Part shown: positions 18,429 through 25,968 of the stretch, piece after piece
Layout of the letters: each line of letters opens with the position of its first letter
How positions within the stretch are numbered: the first letter of the stretch is position 1
Assembly: GCA_016791475.1 (NCBI GenBank)
Contig: JAEUWI010000031.1
Span: 48,876-89,589 of the forward strand
Direction of reading: 5' to 3'
Length of the DNA: 40,714 nucleotides
Source of the DNA: Candidatus Hydrogenedentota bacterium
GTDB lineage: Bacteria > Hydrogenedentota > Hydrogenedentia > Hydrogenedentales > JAEUWI01
Notes under the pieces: generated by a model
Databases searched by the model: none
What the model was told of the DNA's origin: nothing
Seen by the model: the letters and a program-made list of their open reading frames with translations, nothing else
Made by a program: the position numbers and the translations under genes

Positions 18429-19509
18429 CGATCAACTGGGATGGCGTGGTGGCGAGCAGCAGGCAAGCTGGCTGGTCCAGGGGCTGGTGGCCAAAGGCCA
18501 CAAGGTCTGGATTTCTGGCAAGGCCGACGGCGAGTTCCTGAAGTCAACCCACGGTGGCGCGCCCCTGATCCGGCTGCCGCTGCCTTTCTGGGCGGAGGTG
18601 GACCTCTATACGTGCTGGCGACTCGCCCAAGTGGTCTATCAGGAGGAAATCGATATCATTCACGCCCACACCAGCCACACCCACACCATCGCCTGCATTA
18701 CGAAGGCCATGGCCCGGCGGGGATCGGCCGTCGTTTCGCGCAGGGTAAGTTTCCCTCCAAAGACTGACCGATTCAATCAGTGGAAGTATCGCGCGCCCGA
18801 TGCGCTCCTCGCCGTCTCCGAAAAAGTGGCGGATGTATTGCGGGAGAGTAATCTTCCCCAGGAGAAAATCATTCGCGTGTACAGTGCCATCGATCTTGCC
18901 CGGCTCGATGTGCCGCCCGCAACAAGGGAAAGCCTGGGGCTGGACGAAAAGGCGACCTTCATGCTCTCCGCCGGCGCGCTCGTGGATCACAAGGATCACG
19001 CCACGCTCCTGAGCGCCATGCCCGCGGTCGTTGCGGCGGTACCGAAGGCGCGCCTCCTGATCGCGGGCGAGGGAGAGCTTCGCGGGGCCTTGGAACAGCA
19101 GATTGCGGCGCTCGACCTCGGCGCACACGTCACCTTGCTCGGCCATCGTACGGATGTCCCCGCGCTGGTGAACGCGGCGGATCTCTACGTGTCCTCCAGT
19201 TGGTCCGAGGGCCTGGGAACTTCGGTACTTGAGGCCCTCGCCTGCAAGACCCCCGTGGTCGCGGCGGAAGCGGGCGGTATACCGGAAATGATACTGCCGG
19301 GGAAAACCGGGCGTCTGGTGCCGAACCGGAATCCGGAGGCGCTGGCGGACGCGATCATTGATGCCCTGAAACACCCGAAGGAAAGCGCACGGATGGCAGG
19401 CGCGGGGAAGAAGCTGGTGGAGCAATCCTTTACCGCATCGCGAATGGTGGAGAGCACGCTGGAAGTCTATTTGAAGCTGATTGCAAAGGCGCGGGAGTAT
19501 ACGCCATGA
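18409..19509 (+). CDS. Glycosyltransferase family 4 protein
   Basis: A 366-residue GT-B transferase beginning MNILHLDDQLGWRGGEQQAS. The start at 18409 sits inside the end of the preceding transferase and has GGA 8 nt upstream; the open frame extends to 18313, entirely within the other gene. The donor-binding half shows LSAGALVDHKDHATLLSAM, LLIAGEGELR, DVPALVNAADLYVSSSWSEG and the GT4 signature GLGTSVLEALACKTPVVAAEAGGIPEMI. It is a paralogue in style of the gene before it, and the two may act in sequence on the same glycan. It ends in an ATGA overlap with the GT2 gene. Confidence 0.93.
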   Translation: MNILHLDDQLGWRGGEQQASWLVQGLVAKGHKVWISGKADGEFLKSTHGGAPLIRLPLPFWAEVDLYTCWRLAQVVYQEEIDIIHAHTSHTHTIACITKAMARRGSAVVSRRVSFPPKTDRFNQWKYRAPDALLAVSEKVADVLRESNLPQEKIIRVYSAIDLARLDVPPATRESLGLDEKATFMLSAGALVDHKDHATLLSAMPAVVAAVPKARLLIAGEGELRGALEQQIAALDLGAHVTLLGHRTDVPALVNAADLYVSSSWSEGLGTSVLEALACKTPVVAAEAGGIPEMILPGKTGRLVPNRNPEALADAIIDALKHPKESARMAGAGKKLVEQSFTASRMVESTLEVYLKLIAKAREYTP

Positions 19510-20309
19510 ACGGGGCTCCCACAGTGCCGCGCGCGCATGCCCTTACGGTCTTGATTCTGGTTCCCAATGCGCAGGACAGGCTCGAACGTTGCCTTGAGAG
19601 TGTGACCTGGGCCGATGATATTTTCTGTGTGGTCGATTCCAAGACAAACGACGGATCCGAGGCCATCGCCCGTCGCTACACGGACCACGTGGTGACCCAC
19701 ACCTACGAGAACGCTGCGGCCCAGCGCAATTGGGCCCTTCCACAAATCGGGACGGAGTGGACTCTCGTGCTGGATGCGGATGAATGGATTTCCAATGAAC
19801 TTGCCGCCGAAATCCGTCGGATTATCGCGGCCCCCGGCGGCCTCAATGGCTACCAGATAAAGCGGCTGTCCTATTTCTTCGGGAAGCTGATTCTCCACTG
19901 CGGCTGGCATCGCGACTACAACCTCCGTCTCTTCCGCACGGCCCAGGGCCGCTACCTCGACAAGAAGGTCCATTCCCGGGTGGTGGTGGAAGGCGCCGAA
20001 GGCCGTATCGACGCGATCATGTATCACGACACCTACCGAAACTTTGACGAGTATTTTCGAACCTTCCAGCGGTTTACAAGTTGGGGGGCCGAAGATGCCT
20101 ACGCCCGCGGCAAGCGGGCCGGTCTGCTTGACCTGACCGTGCGCCCCTTTCTGCGTTTTGTTAAAATGTACATCCTCCGACAGGGCTTCCGGGACGGATA
20201 CCATGGCGCGGTGCTGTGCGGCCTCGCGGCCTGCTCGGTATTCACCAAGTACGCCAAGCTCTGGCACCTCGCCCAAATGGATTCACAGGACGGCGGCCAG
20301 GACCGGTAG
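19506..20309 (+). CDS. Glycosyltransferase family 2 protein (WaaE/KdtX-like)
   Basis: A 267-residue GT-A transferase. The nucleotide-sugar motifs are DGSEAIARRY at the N-terminus and LVLDADEWIS, a DxD-type metal site. YQIKRLSYFFGK...CGWHRDYNLRLFRTAQGRY and KVHSRVVVEG follow the pattern of the beta-1,4-glucosyltransferase group that modifies lipopolysaccharide inner core. C-terminal residues about 205-250 are hydrophobic and basic and may lie on the membrane. The start overlaps the previous stop by 4 bp (ATGA), with GGAG 8 nt upstream. The group resemblance supports a lipopolysaccharide-bearing, two-membrane organism. Confidence 0.9.
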   Translation: MNGAPTVPRAHALTVLILVPNAQDRLERCLESVTWADDIFCVVDSKTNDGSEAIARRYTDHVVTHTYENAAAQRNWALPQIGTEWTLVLDADEWISNELAAEIRRIIAAPGGLNGYQIKRLSYFFGKLILHCGWHRDYNLRLFRTAQGRYLDKKVHSRVVVEGAEGRIDAIMYHDTYRNFDEYFRTFQRFTSWGAEDAYARGKRAGLLDLTVRPFLRFVKMYILRQGFRDGYHGAVLCGLAACSVFTKYAKLWHLAQMDSQDGGQDR

Positions 20310-20387
20310 GCCAGTCCGTACCCGGAGTGCTCTCGAGCAGAGCCGCCCAATTCAACATTCGCCACGACAAGTCAGGTAGTAGCATTA

Positions 20388-22286
20388 ATGAGTTTAGTAC
20401 GCCTTGAAAACATAACCAAGACCTATGCCGGCCGCGAAGTGCTGGACAGTATCGACTTCCGCGTAGAGGAGGGCGAGCACGTGGGCCTGATCGGCCGGAA
20501 TGGCACCGGCAAGTCCACCATATTTCGTCTCATTACCGGGGACATCGAGCCGGACAAGGGTATCGTGGACCGGATGAAGCGCATGCGCGTGTCCTGCCTG
20601 TCCCAGCTCCACAAAGTGGACGAAAGCATGACCATTTACGACATCGTGCTGGAATCCTTCGAAGAAATCCTGGCCCTGGAGGTGGAGTTGGGCGTGCTCG
20701 AAGAGCGCATGTCGACGGGCGACGAGGACGCTCTTCACGAATACAGTGAGAAGCAGGAAAGCTTTTCGATCCGGGGCGGCTATGATTTCCGGGTGCGAAT
20801 CAAGCAGGTCCTTCAGGGACTGGGCTTCGCCGAGACCGAGTTCTCCATGCCGTTCATGAATCTCAGCGGCGGACAGCGCACACGCTTGATGCTGGCCCTG
20901 GTGCTGCTGGAAGAGGGCGATTTACTCCTGCTGGACGAGCCGGAGAACCACCTGGACCTGGAGGCGCGTGAATGGCTTGAAAGCTATCTCAAGTCGTGTC
21001 CAAAATCCGTGGTGATCATTTCCCACGACCGTCAGATGCTCAATAACGTGGTCGACCGGGTGGTGGAGTTGGAGCGGGGCGAAATCAGGAGCTATCCCGG
21101 AAACTACGACGAGTACCTTGCGCGAAAATCGCTCCACCGGGAGCAGCAGCAGGCCGAATTCGAGCGCCAGCAGGAGTTCATTCGCAAGGAACAGGCCTGG
21201 ATTGATCGATTCCGCTACAAGAACACCAAAGCCAAGCAGGTGCAGAGCCGGATCAAGCGTCTGGAAAAGCTGGACGTGGTCGATGCGCCCCTCGCCGAGG
21301 CCAATTCGGTCAAGTTCAAGATGGGGGAGGTGGCCCGCTCGGGCGAGCTGGTGCTTGAGGCTAAAGATCTTTCCATGGGCTACGGCGGCCTGACGCTGTA
21401 CAAGAAGGTCAGCTTCACCTGTTGTCGCGGCGAACGTATCGGTATCGTTGGTCCCAACGGCACCGGCAAGACCACCCTGCTGCGCCAGCTTGCCGGCCAG
21501 CATCCGGGACTTTCCGGTGAAGTCACGCTGGGCCACAAGGTGATTCGAGGATTCTACGAACAGAATCACGAGTCGCTGAACCCTTCCTTCGACATTCTGA
21601 CGGAAGTCCACTCCGCCAAAGTGGAATGGACTCCGGAACAGATTCGCAGCTACATGGGCCGCTTTCTCTTTACCGGCGATGATGTGTTCAAGAGCATCGA
21701 CAGCCTCAGCGGCGGGGAGTTGAGCCGGGTCGCCATGGCGAAACTCTTGCTGGGCGGGGCCAACCTGCTGCTGCTGGACGAACCGACAAACCACCTGGAC
21801 ATTGTCTCCCGGGAGGCGCTTGAAAAATCGCTTGCGACCTATGAAGGGGCGATTATCGTCGTGAGTCACGACCGTACCCTGATCGACAAGCTGGTGGAGA
21901 AACTGATCGTCATCGAAAATGGTGTTGCCTCGGTGCACCTGGGCAACTACAGCGACTATCGCTACAAGAACCGGGATGTCCCGGAGAAGAAGGCCGAGGC
22001 AACGGAAGAGGTGCTCAAGATCCGCCGGGGCGAGAACCGGAAGGAGAAGAAGACCGACGACAAGGAGCGGCGTAAGATCAAGCAGAAGATGGAGAAGCTT
22101 GAGCAGGACATTGAATCCATCGAGGGGCTTGTGGCGGAGATTGAGCTGCGATTCACCAAAGTGGATCCGACCGACTATGGCGCCCAGCAGGCTCTGAAGG
22201 AAGAGTACGAGGCGCTCAAGGCGGATCTAGGGGAAATGTATCAGTCCTGGGAGTCCCTCGCGTCGGGTGAGTCGGAGGTAATGTGA
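20388..22286 (+). CDS. ABC-F family ATPase
   Basis: A 632-residue cytosolic protein with two ABC domains and no membrane segments. ABC-F proteins act on ribosomes, in translation factor or antibiotic-protection roles. Domain 1: Walker A GRNGTGKST, signature LSGGQRTRL and Walker B LLLLDEPENHLD, with Glu186 where Thr is usual. The linker with the P-site tRNA interaction motif is about 238-320. Domain 2: GPNGTGKTT, LSGGELSRV and LLLLDEPTNHLD (Asp464). A charged coiled-coil tail at about 540-632 resembles Uup-type C-termini. The ATG at 20388 has a weak AGG at 11 nt. It follows the glycosyltransferase run by 78 bp and ends before a hairpin at 22346. The sub-family is not assignable by eye. Confidence 0.94.
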   Translation: MSLVRLENITKTYAGREVLDSIDFRVEEGEHVGLIGRNGTGKSTIFRLITGDIEPDKGIVDRMKRMRVSCLSQLHKVDESMTIYDIVLESFEEILALEVELGVLEERMSTGDEDALHEYSEKQESFSIRGGYDFRVRIKQVLQGLGFAETEFSMPFMNLSGGQRTRLMLALVLLEEGDLLLLDEPENHLDLEAREWLESYLKSCPKSVVIISHDRQMLNNVVDRVVELERGEIRSYPGNYDEYLARKSLHREQQQAEFERQQEFIRKEQAWIDRFRYKNTKAKQVQSRIKRLEKLDVVDAPLAEANSVKFKMGEVARSGELVLEAKDLSMGYGGLTLYKKVSFTCCRGERIGIVGPNGTGKTTLLRQLAGQHPGLSGEVTLGHKVIRGFYEQNHESLNPSFDILTEVHSAKVEWTPEQIRSYMGRFLFTGDDVFKSIDSLSGGELSRVAMAKLLLGGANLLLLDEPTNHLDIVSREALEKSLATYEGAIIVVSHDRTLIDKLVEKLIVIENGVASVHLGNYSDYRYKNRDVPEKKAEATEEVLKIRRGENRKEKKTDDKERRKIKQKMEKLEQDIESIEGLVAEIELRFTKVDPTDYGAQQALKEEYEALKADLGEMYQSWESLASGESEVM

Positions 22287-22345
22287 AAAGTGCGTTTCGG
22301 GATGCGATGAGCGCCAATGGCTCCGCCGGGGGAAGTCTGACCTGT

Positions 22346-22365
22346 GCCGTCGGCGTCCCGACGGC
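22346..22365 (+). terminator. Hairpin after the ABC-F gene
   Basis: GCCGTCGG (22346-22353) pairs with CCGACGGC (22358-22365) as a perfect 8-bp stem with a 4-nt loop, 60 bp after the stop. No T-run follows, so intrinsic termination is uncertain. Confidence 0.4.
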
Positions 22366-22461
22366 TTAAGCCGTTGCGCGATAACAGGAAGGGGTACTCG
22401 GTAATGTCCTTCGGATTCGCGGGTACTGTAGCTGAGAAATCGCGAGACCGTGAAAAAATAA

Positions 22462-22490
22462 TTGACAATAAAAGGTTTACATGCTATTAC
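22462..22490 (+). promoter_or_regulatory. Near-consensus sigma70 promoter of the small-protein pair
   Basis: A perfect TTGACA (22462-22467), a 17-bp spacer and TATTAC (22485-22490) with an extended-10 TGC just before it (22482-22484). An A-rich tract (GAAAAAATAA) directly upstream could be an UP element. This is the best promoter match in the window and the local AT content rises sharply. Transcription would start near 22498 and leave a leader of about 190 nt before the 43-aa gene. Confidence 0.7.
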
Positions 22491-22686
22491 AATGTCTGTA
22501 AAATAACGCAGGGCATGTCGGAATTCATGCTGTCGGAAGTTCAAAGCGCACAGGGCGTTGGCCGACGGCAGATTGACGTGACGGGCCAGCTACCATTTTG
22601 TGGAACGGGGATGATTCTGGGAGTGCTATCCTTTCGGGTTGCGCTCAAGTCGAATCCGAAAGTTGTAGAACAGGAGAACATCACGA

Positions 22687-22818
22687 ATGAAACACCACCG
22701 ATTGGTGAGCAAAACGCCGCAAATTTCCCAGACCAGCGGCAACTTTCAGGCCAAGGTTGACTTCAAAGTTAGTTTCTCGGCCCAGATTGTAGAATTCGTT
22801 TTTAACAAGACCTCCTAA
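22687..22818 (+). CDS. 43-aa small protein, first of a tandem related pair
   Basis: A 43-codon ORF beginning MKHHRLVSKTPQISQTSGNF and ending EFVFNKTS before TAA. AGGAG (22672-22676) sits 10 nt before the ATG. The segment LVSKTPxxxQTSxNF aligns with FVSKAPxxxQ-SxNF near the start of the next gene (22837), so the two look like diverged duplicates. Residues 20-40 alternate polar and hydrophobic (QAKVDFKVSFSAQIVEFVF), suggesting an amphipathic beta strand or hairpin. There is no Cys and no clear signal peptide. It has its own strong promoter and shares a terminator with its partner. No known family is recognised; a competing frame (to 22760) lacks any of these supports. Confidence 0.6.
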   Translation: MKHHRLVSKTPQISQTSGNFQAKVDFKVSFSAQIVEFVFNKTS

Positions 22819-22836
22819 CACCAGGGAATTTGCGCA

Positions 22837-23058
22837 ATGAAATTGAACGGACATCTTCGCTTTGTGAGCAAAGCCCCTACGGCGGCCCAGTCGAACTTCG
22901 CAATCAAGTTGCAGGGAACGCTGGACATCATCGACACGCTGCTGCTGGCCCAGCGCCAGGCACAGTGGAAGGCCTTTTTTCCCGAAGGTGGTGCAACGGG
23001 TGAATCCGGCGGTACGGATACGGGCACAGATACCGGTGGTACGGGCGGCGAACTTTAA
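22837..23058 (+). CDS. 73-aa small protein with Gly/Thr-rich tail, second of a tandem related pair
   Basis: A 73-residue protein beginning MKLNGHLRFVSKAPTAAQSN. Residues 1-23 resemble the 43-aa protein encoded 18 bp upstream (VSKxPxxxQxSxNF). Residues 24-48 are hydrophobic to amphipathic, ending RQAQWKAFF, and the C-terminal 25 residues are a Gly-Thr-Asp low-complexity tail ending in GGEL. AGGGA lies 9 nt before the ATG. A terminator hairpin follows 54 bp after the stop. No Cys, no catalytic motif and no recognised family. Possible roles are a structural or adhesive peptide, a secreted signal, or a regulator of a membrane partner; none can be chosen from sequence. Confidence 0.7.
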   Translation: MKLNGHLRFVSKAPTAAQSNFAIKLQGTLDIIDTLLLAQRQAQWKAFFPEGGATGESGGTDTGTDTGGTGGEL

Positions 23059-23104
23059 TGTTCCAGACCTGCAATTCGGCGGTGCCGGGTTGTTGATACT
23101 CCTA

Positions 23105-23150
23105 TAAAAAAGGCCCGCCTGAAACGTAGTGCGTTTCAGGCGGGCGTTCT
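23105..23150. terminator. Bidirectional intrinsic terminator
   Basis: A 14-bp perfect stem (23113-23126 with 23132-23145) has a 5-nt loop. Seven bases of A-run lie on its left (23106-23111 and neighbours), giving a T-run for minus-strand transcripts, and GTTCTATTGT lies on its right for plus-strand transcripts. It ends both the small-protein pair and the convergent Ser/Thr kinase gene, 40 bp from the latter's stop. Confidence 0.85.
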
Positions 23151-23185
23151 ATTGTGTGTACAGGAAAAGTCCGGCGGTGGATCGG

Positions 23186-24028
23186 TCAGATGCGGCTGCG
23201 GCCCATTTCGGCAATCGCGATACGCAATTCATCGCAGTCGCCGAAGCGATCCGCGGGCTTCTTGGCCATGAGCTTCAGGATAACGTCGCCCAGGGCGTGG
23301 GGGCACTTGGGGTTGACCAGCGAGGGGTGATCGGGCTGGACACTCAGGTGGCATTGGTAGAGTCGTTGAAGATTGTCAACCTGGAAGGGGAGGCGCTCGG
23401 CGAAGAGTAGATACATCGTCACCCCGAGGGAGTACTGATCACTCTGGGGGGAAGCGCCCTCGCCCCGAATGATCTCGGGCGGCACATACATCGGCGTGAT
23501 CTGCTCGCCCGCCCCTTTGTCGATGAGGTCGAGGAGTAGGCTGTTTCCGTAGAGGGAGAAGTCGGCCAGCTTCACCATGCCCGTGCGGGTGAACAGGATG
23601 TTGGCGGGCTTGATGTCGTGGTGTATGATTTTCTGCTCGTGAAGGTACTGCAGGCCGGAGCAAATCTGGGAGATGATCCCGATGCGCTCCTTGACGTTCC
23701 ACGGGCGATTGATGAGGTACCACTTCAGATCGGGGCCGTCCACGTACTCCATAATCATGCACTTGCCGTCTTCGCCGTCCAGGAAGTCATAAATCTTGAC
23801 CACGTTGGCGTGGCTGTACTTCTTGAAGCGCTTGACGCTCTTGACGATATCCCGCAGGTGGAGCATGTTCCGGAAGAAGTTTTCACGGAACAGCTTGATC
23901 GCGACGACTTCGCCCTTCTTGGTGTCGATGCCACGATATACCCGACCGGTGCCACCCTGGCCGAGAATTCGATCGAGCTTGTAGTGGTAGAGCTTCGGCC
24001 TGTCCGGAGTAAATTGATCTTCGGCCAT
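23186..24028 (-). CDS. Atypical Ser/Thr protein kinase
   Basis: A 280-residue stand-alone Hanks-type kinase, cytosolic, with no transmembrane segment or extra domain. The Gly loop GQGGTGRVY and the VAIKLF lysine are intact. The catalytic loop reads HHDIKPAN (136-143) instead of HRD, the metal loop DFS (156-158) instead of DFG, and the APE motif is PPE. Asp138, Lys140, Asn143 and Asp156 are all present, so catalysis is possible, but loss of the HRD Arg suggests no activation-loop phosphorylation control. AGGGA lies 6 nt before the ATG. It is the last gene of the gatCAB-rsfS cluster, 27 bp after rsfS, with a terminator at 23105-23150. Confidence 0.9.
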   Translation of the reverse strand: MAEDQFTPDRPKLYHYKLDRILGQGGTGRVYRGIDTKKGEVVAIKLFRENFFRNMLHLRDIVKSVKRFKKYSHANVVKIYDFLDGEDGKCMIMEYVDGPDLKWYLINRPWNVKERIGIISQICSGLQYLHEQKIIHHDIKPANILFTRTGMVKLADFSLYGNSLLLDLIDKGAGEQITPMYVPPEIIRGEGASPQSDQYSLGVTMYLLFAERLPFQVDNLQRLYQCHLSVQPDHPSLVNPKCPHALGDVILKLMAKKPADRFGDCDELRIAIAEMGRSRI

Positions 24029-24055
24029 GTTGTATCCCTGTCGAAGTCCCGCCCC

Positions 24056-24448
24056 TCAGGGCTTCAGGTCAAGCTTGAACTCTGGCGCATCCGCCCAGAG
24101 GCCGTCGAGGTCATAGAATTCCCGCGCCTGTTCGCGGAAGATGTGGAAAAGGATATCACCAAAGTCGATGATGAGCCAACCGTCGTTGTAACCGCCCTCG
24201 GTGTAGATGGAGGGTTTGCCGATTTCACGCATTCCCTCTTTAACGGCGCTGAAGACGGCCTTCACCTGGGGCTCGCTCGTGGCCGTGCAGATCACCAGCG
24301 CGTCCGTCGTCACTGTAAGCCCGTTCACATTGTAGACTTTCAGATCTTTGGCCTTCTTTTCCAGCGCGAGATCGGCCAGTTTGTAAAGATTGGCCTCAAA
24401 ACGTTCTTCTTCGGATATTTCCTGTTTCTTCGGGACTAGCGTTGCCAA
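24056..24448 (-). CDS. rsfS: Ribosomal silencing factor RsfS (Iojap/YbeB family)
   Basis: A 130-residue cytosolic protein that binds ribosomal protein uL14 and blocks subunit joining when nutrients are short. The family core is clear: DLKVYNVNGLTVTTDALVICTATSEPQVKA and DGWLIIDFGDILFHIFREQAREFYDLDGLWADAP. The start is a TTG at 24448 with GGAGG 8 nt upstream overlapping the gatB stop. An ATG at 24455 sits between them but is out of frame and too close to the ribosome-binding site, so TTG is the only sensible start. The gap to gatB is 12 bp. Confidence 0.95.
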   Translation of the reverse strand: MATLVPKKQEISEEERFEANLYKLADLALEKKAKDLKVYNVNGLTVTTDALVICTATSEPQVKAVFSAVKEGMREIGKPSIYTEGGYNDGWLIIDFGDILFHIFREQAREFYDLDGLWADAPEFKLDLKP

Positions 24449-24460
24449 CGGGCATGCCTC

Positions 24461-25888
24461 CTATTTCGCAAGTTGCTTGCGCAGTATGTCGTTTACCATT
24501 TGTGGATTGGCCTTGCCTTGGGTTGCCTTCATGATCTGCCCGACAAGGAAGCCAAGCACCTTGTCTTTACCCGCCCGAAATTCTTCCACCTGGGCGGGGT
24601 TCCGGGCCAGCACCTCCGCCACCGCGGCCTCCAGCGCGCTGCTGTCGCTGATCTGAACGAGACCTTTTTCTTCCACGACCGCTCCCGGGGTTTTCCCCGT
24701 GCGGTACATCTCCACCAGCACCTCCTTGGCTATCTTACCACTGATTGTACCATCTTCAATCAAGTTTATCATGGCGGCCAGGGCGTCGGGCGTTACTTTG
24801 ATGGCCTCGATTTCGCCCTTCTCCTCCACAATCAGCGCCTGGAGATCGCCCATGATCCAGTTGGCGGCCTTCTTCGGGTCCGCCGCCTTCGCCACGGCCT
24901 CGTAATAGTCCGCCATCGCCCTCGACGTAGTCAGCACGCCCGCGTCGTAGGCGGACAGGCCGTACACGTTGACCATGCGGTGCCGACGTACGGCCGGCAG
25001 CTCCGGGAGGGACTCGCGAATCCGCTGCTCCCACGTTTCGTCAACCGCGATGGGTACGAGATCGGGTTCGGGAAAATAGCGGTAATCGTGGGCAGATTCC
25101 TTTGCGCGCTGGGAAAAGGTGACGCCCCGTTCCTCGTCCCAGCCCCGCGTTTCCTGAACGATCTTGCCACCTTCTTTCAGCACCTGAATCTGGCGGGCGA
25201 TTTCGTACTGGATCGCCTTGTGCGCGCCGCTGAAGGAGCCCAGATTCTTCACCTCCGTCTTCGTGCCCAGGGTGGTGCTGCCTTTCGGACGCACGCTGAT
25301 GTTCGGCTCGGCCCGCAGCGCGCCTTCCTCCATGTTGCAATCGCTCACATCGAGGTACTGAAGGATCTGCTTCAGCTCGGTGAGGTAGGCGTAAGCCTCG
25401 TCCGCGCTGTGAATGTCCGGATCGGTCACGATTTCAAGCAGCGGCACACCGCAGCGATTGAAATCCACGCCGCTCTGCCCGCCGCCCAGCGCGTGCGTAT
25501 TGCGCGCCGTATCTTCCTCGATATGGGCGCGGGTAATGCCGATGCGCTTAGTCTCGCCATTGACTTCGATATCCAGATGGCCGCCGTGGTTCACGGGCAG
25601 ATCGTACTGGCTGATCTGATAGTTCTTCGACTGGTCGGGATAGAAATAGTTCTTCCGGTCCATCTTTGACCAGCGGGAAATTTTGCAGTCCAGCGCCAGA
25701 CCCACGGCCACGGATTTGTCCACCATGGCGCGGTTCATTACGGGCATGGCGCCGGGCATACCCAGACACACCGGACACACGTTCGTGTTCGCGGGCGCGT
25801 GGAAGTTCGTGCTGCAGCCGCAGAATAGCTTTGACTTGCAGTTCAACTGCACGTGCACTTCCAGGCCGATTACCGCTTCGTATTCCAT
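24461..25888 (-). CDS. gatB: Asp-tRNA(Asn)/Glu-tRNA(Gln) amidotransferase subunit B
   Basis: A 475-residue kinase/tRNA-binding subunit of GatCAB, which phosphorylates misacylated Glu-tRNA-Gln or Asp-tRNA-Asn and uses ammonia from GatA. N-terminal GLEVHVQLNCKSKLFCGCS and VCPVCLGMPGAMPVMN contain the four Cys of the zinc site (23, 25, 38, 41). KNYFYPDQSKNYQISQYDLPVN is a signature block, and the C-terminal YqeY-like helical domain ends MVNDILRKQL. AGGAG lies 7 nt before the ATG. It follows gatA by 80 bp. Confidence 0.98.
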   Translation of the reverse strand: MEYEAVIGLEVHVQLNCKSKLFCGCSTNFHAPANTNVCPVCLGMPGAMPVMNRAMVDKSVAVGLALDCKISRWSKMDRKNYFYPDQSKNYQISQYDLPVNHGGHLDIEVNGETKRIGITRAHIEEDTARNTHALGGGQSGVDFNRCGVPLLEIVTDPDIHSADEAYAYLTELKQILQYLDVSDCNMEEGALRAEPNISVRPKGSTTLGTKTEVKNLGSFSGAHKAIQYEIARQIQVLKEGGKIVQETRGWDEERGVTFSQRAKESAHDYRYFPEPDLVPIAVDETWEQRIRESLPELPAVRRHRMVNVYGLSAYDAGVLTTSRAMADYYEAVAKAADPKKAANWIMGDLQALIVEEKGEIEAIKVTPDALAAMINLIEDGTISGKIAKEVLVEMYRTGKTPGAVVEEKGLVQISDSSALEAAVAEVLARNPAQVEEFRAGKDKVLGFLVGQIMKATQGKANPQMVNDILRKQLAK

Positions 25889-25968
25889 CTATGAGCTCCT
25901 GGTCCGCGCACACGGCGCGGCACCTGAAATCTGTTTCATTCGATCAGTCTGATCAGTCCGATTCTTCC

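Noticed and set aside
20922-21938. 338-codon minus-strand open frame inside the ABC-F gene
   Set aside because: Antisense to an intact, conserved ABC-F ATPase; composition is that of a shadow frame.
22344-22760. 138-codon frame overlapping the 43-aa gene
   Set aside because: It starts inside a hairpin, crosses the promoter, has no ribosome-binding site or family, and conflicts with the better-supported 43-aa frame.
22687-23058. RiPP precursor peptides
   Set aside because: No Cys/Ser/Thr-rich core next to a cleavage motif in the first peptide, and no maturase, protease or exporter gene nearby; the Gly/Thr tail alone is not enough.
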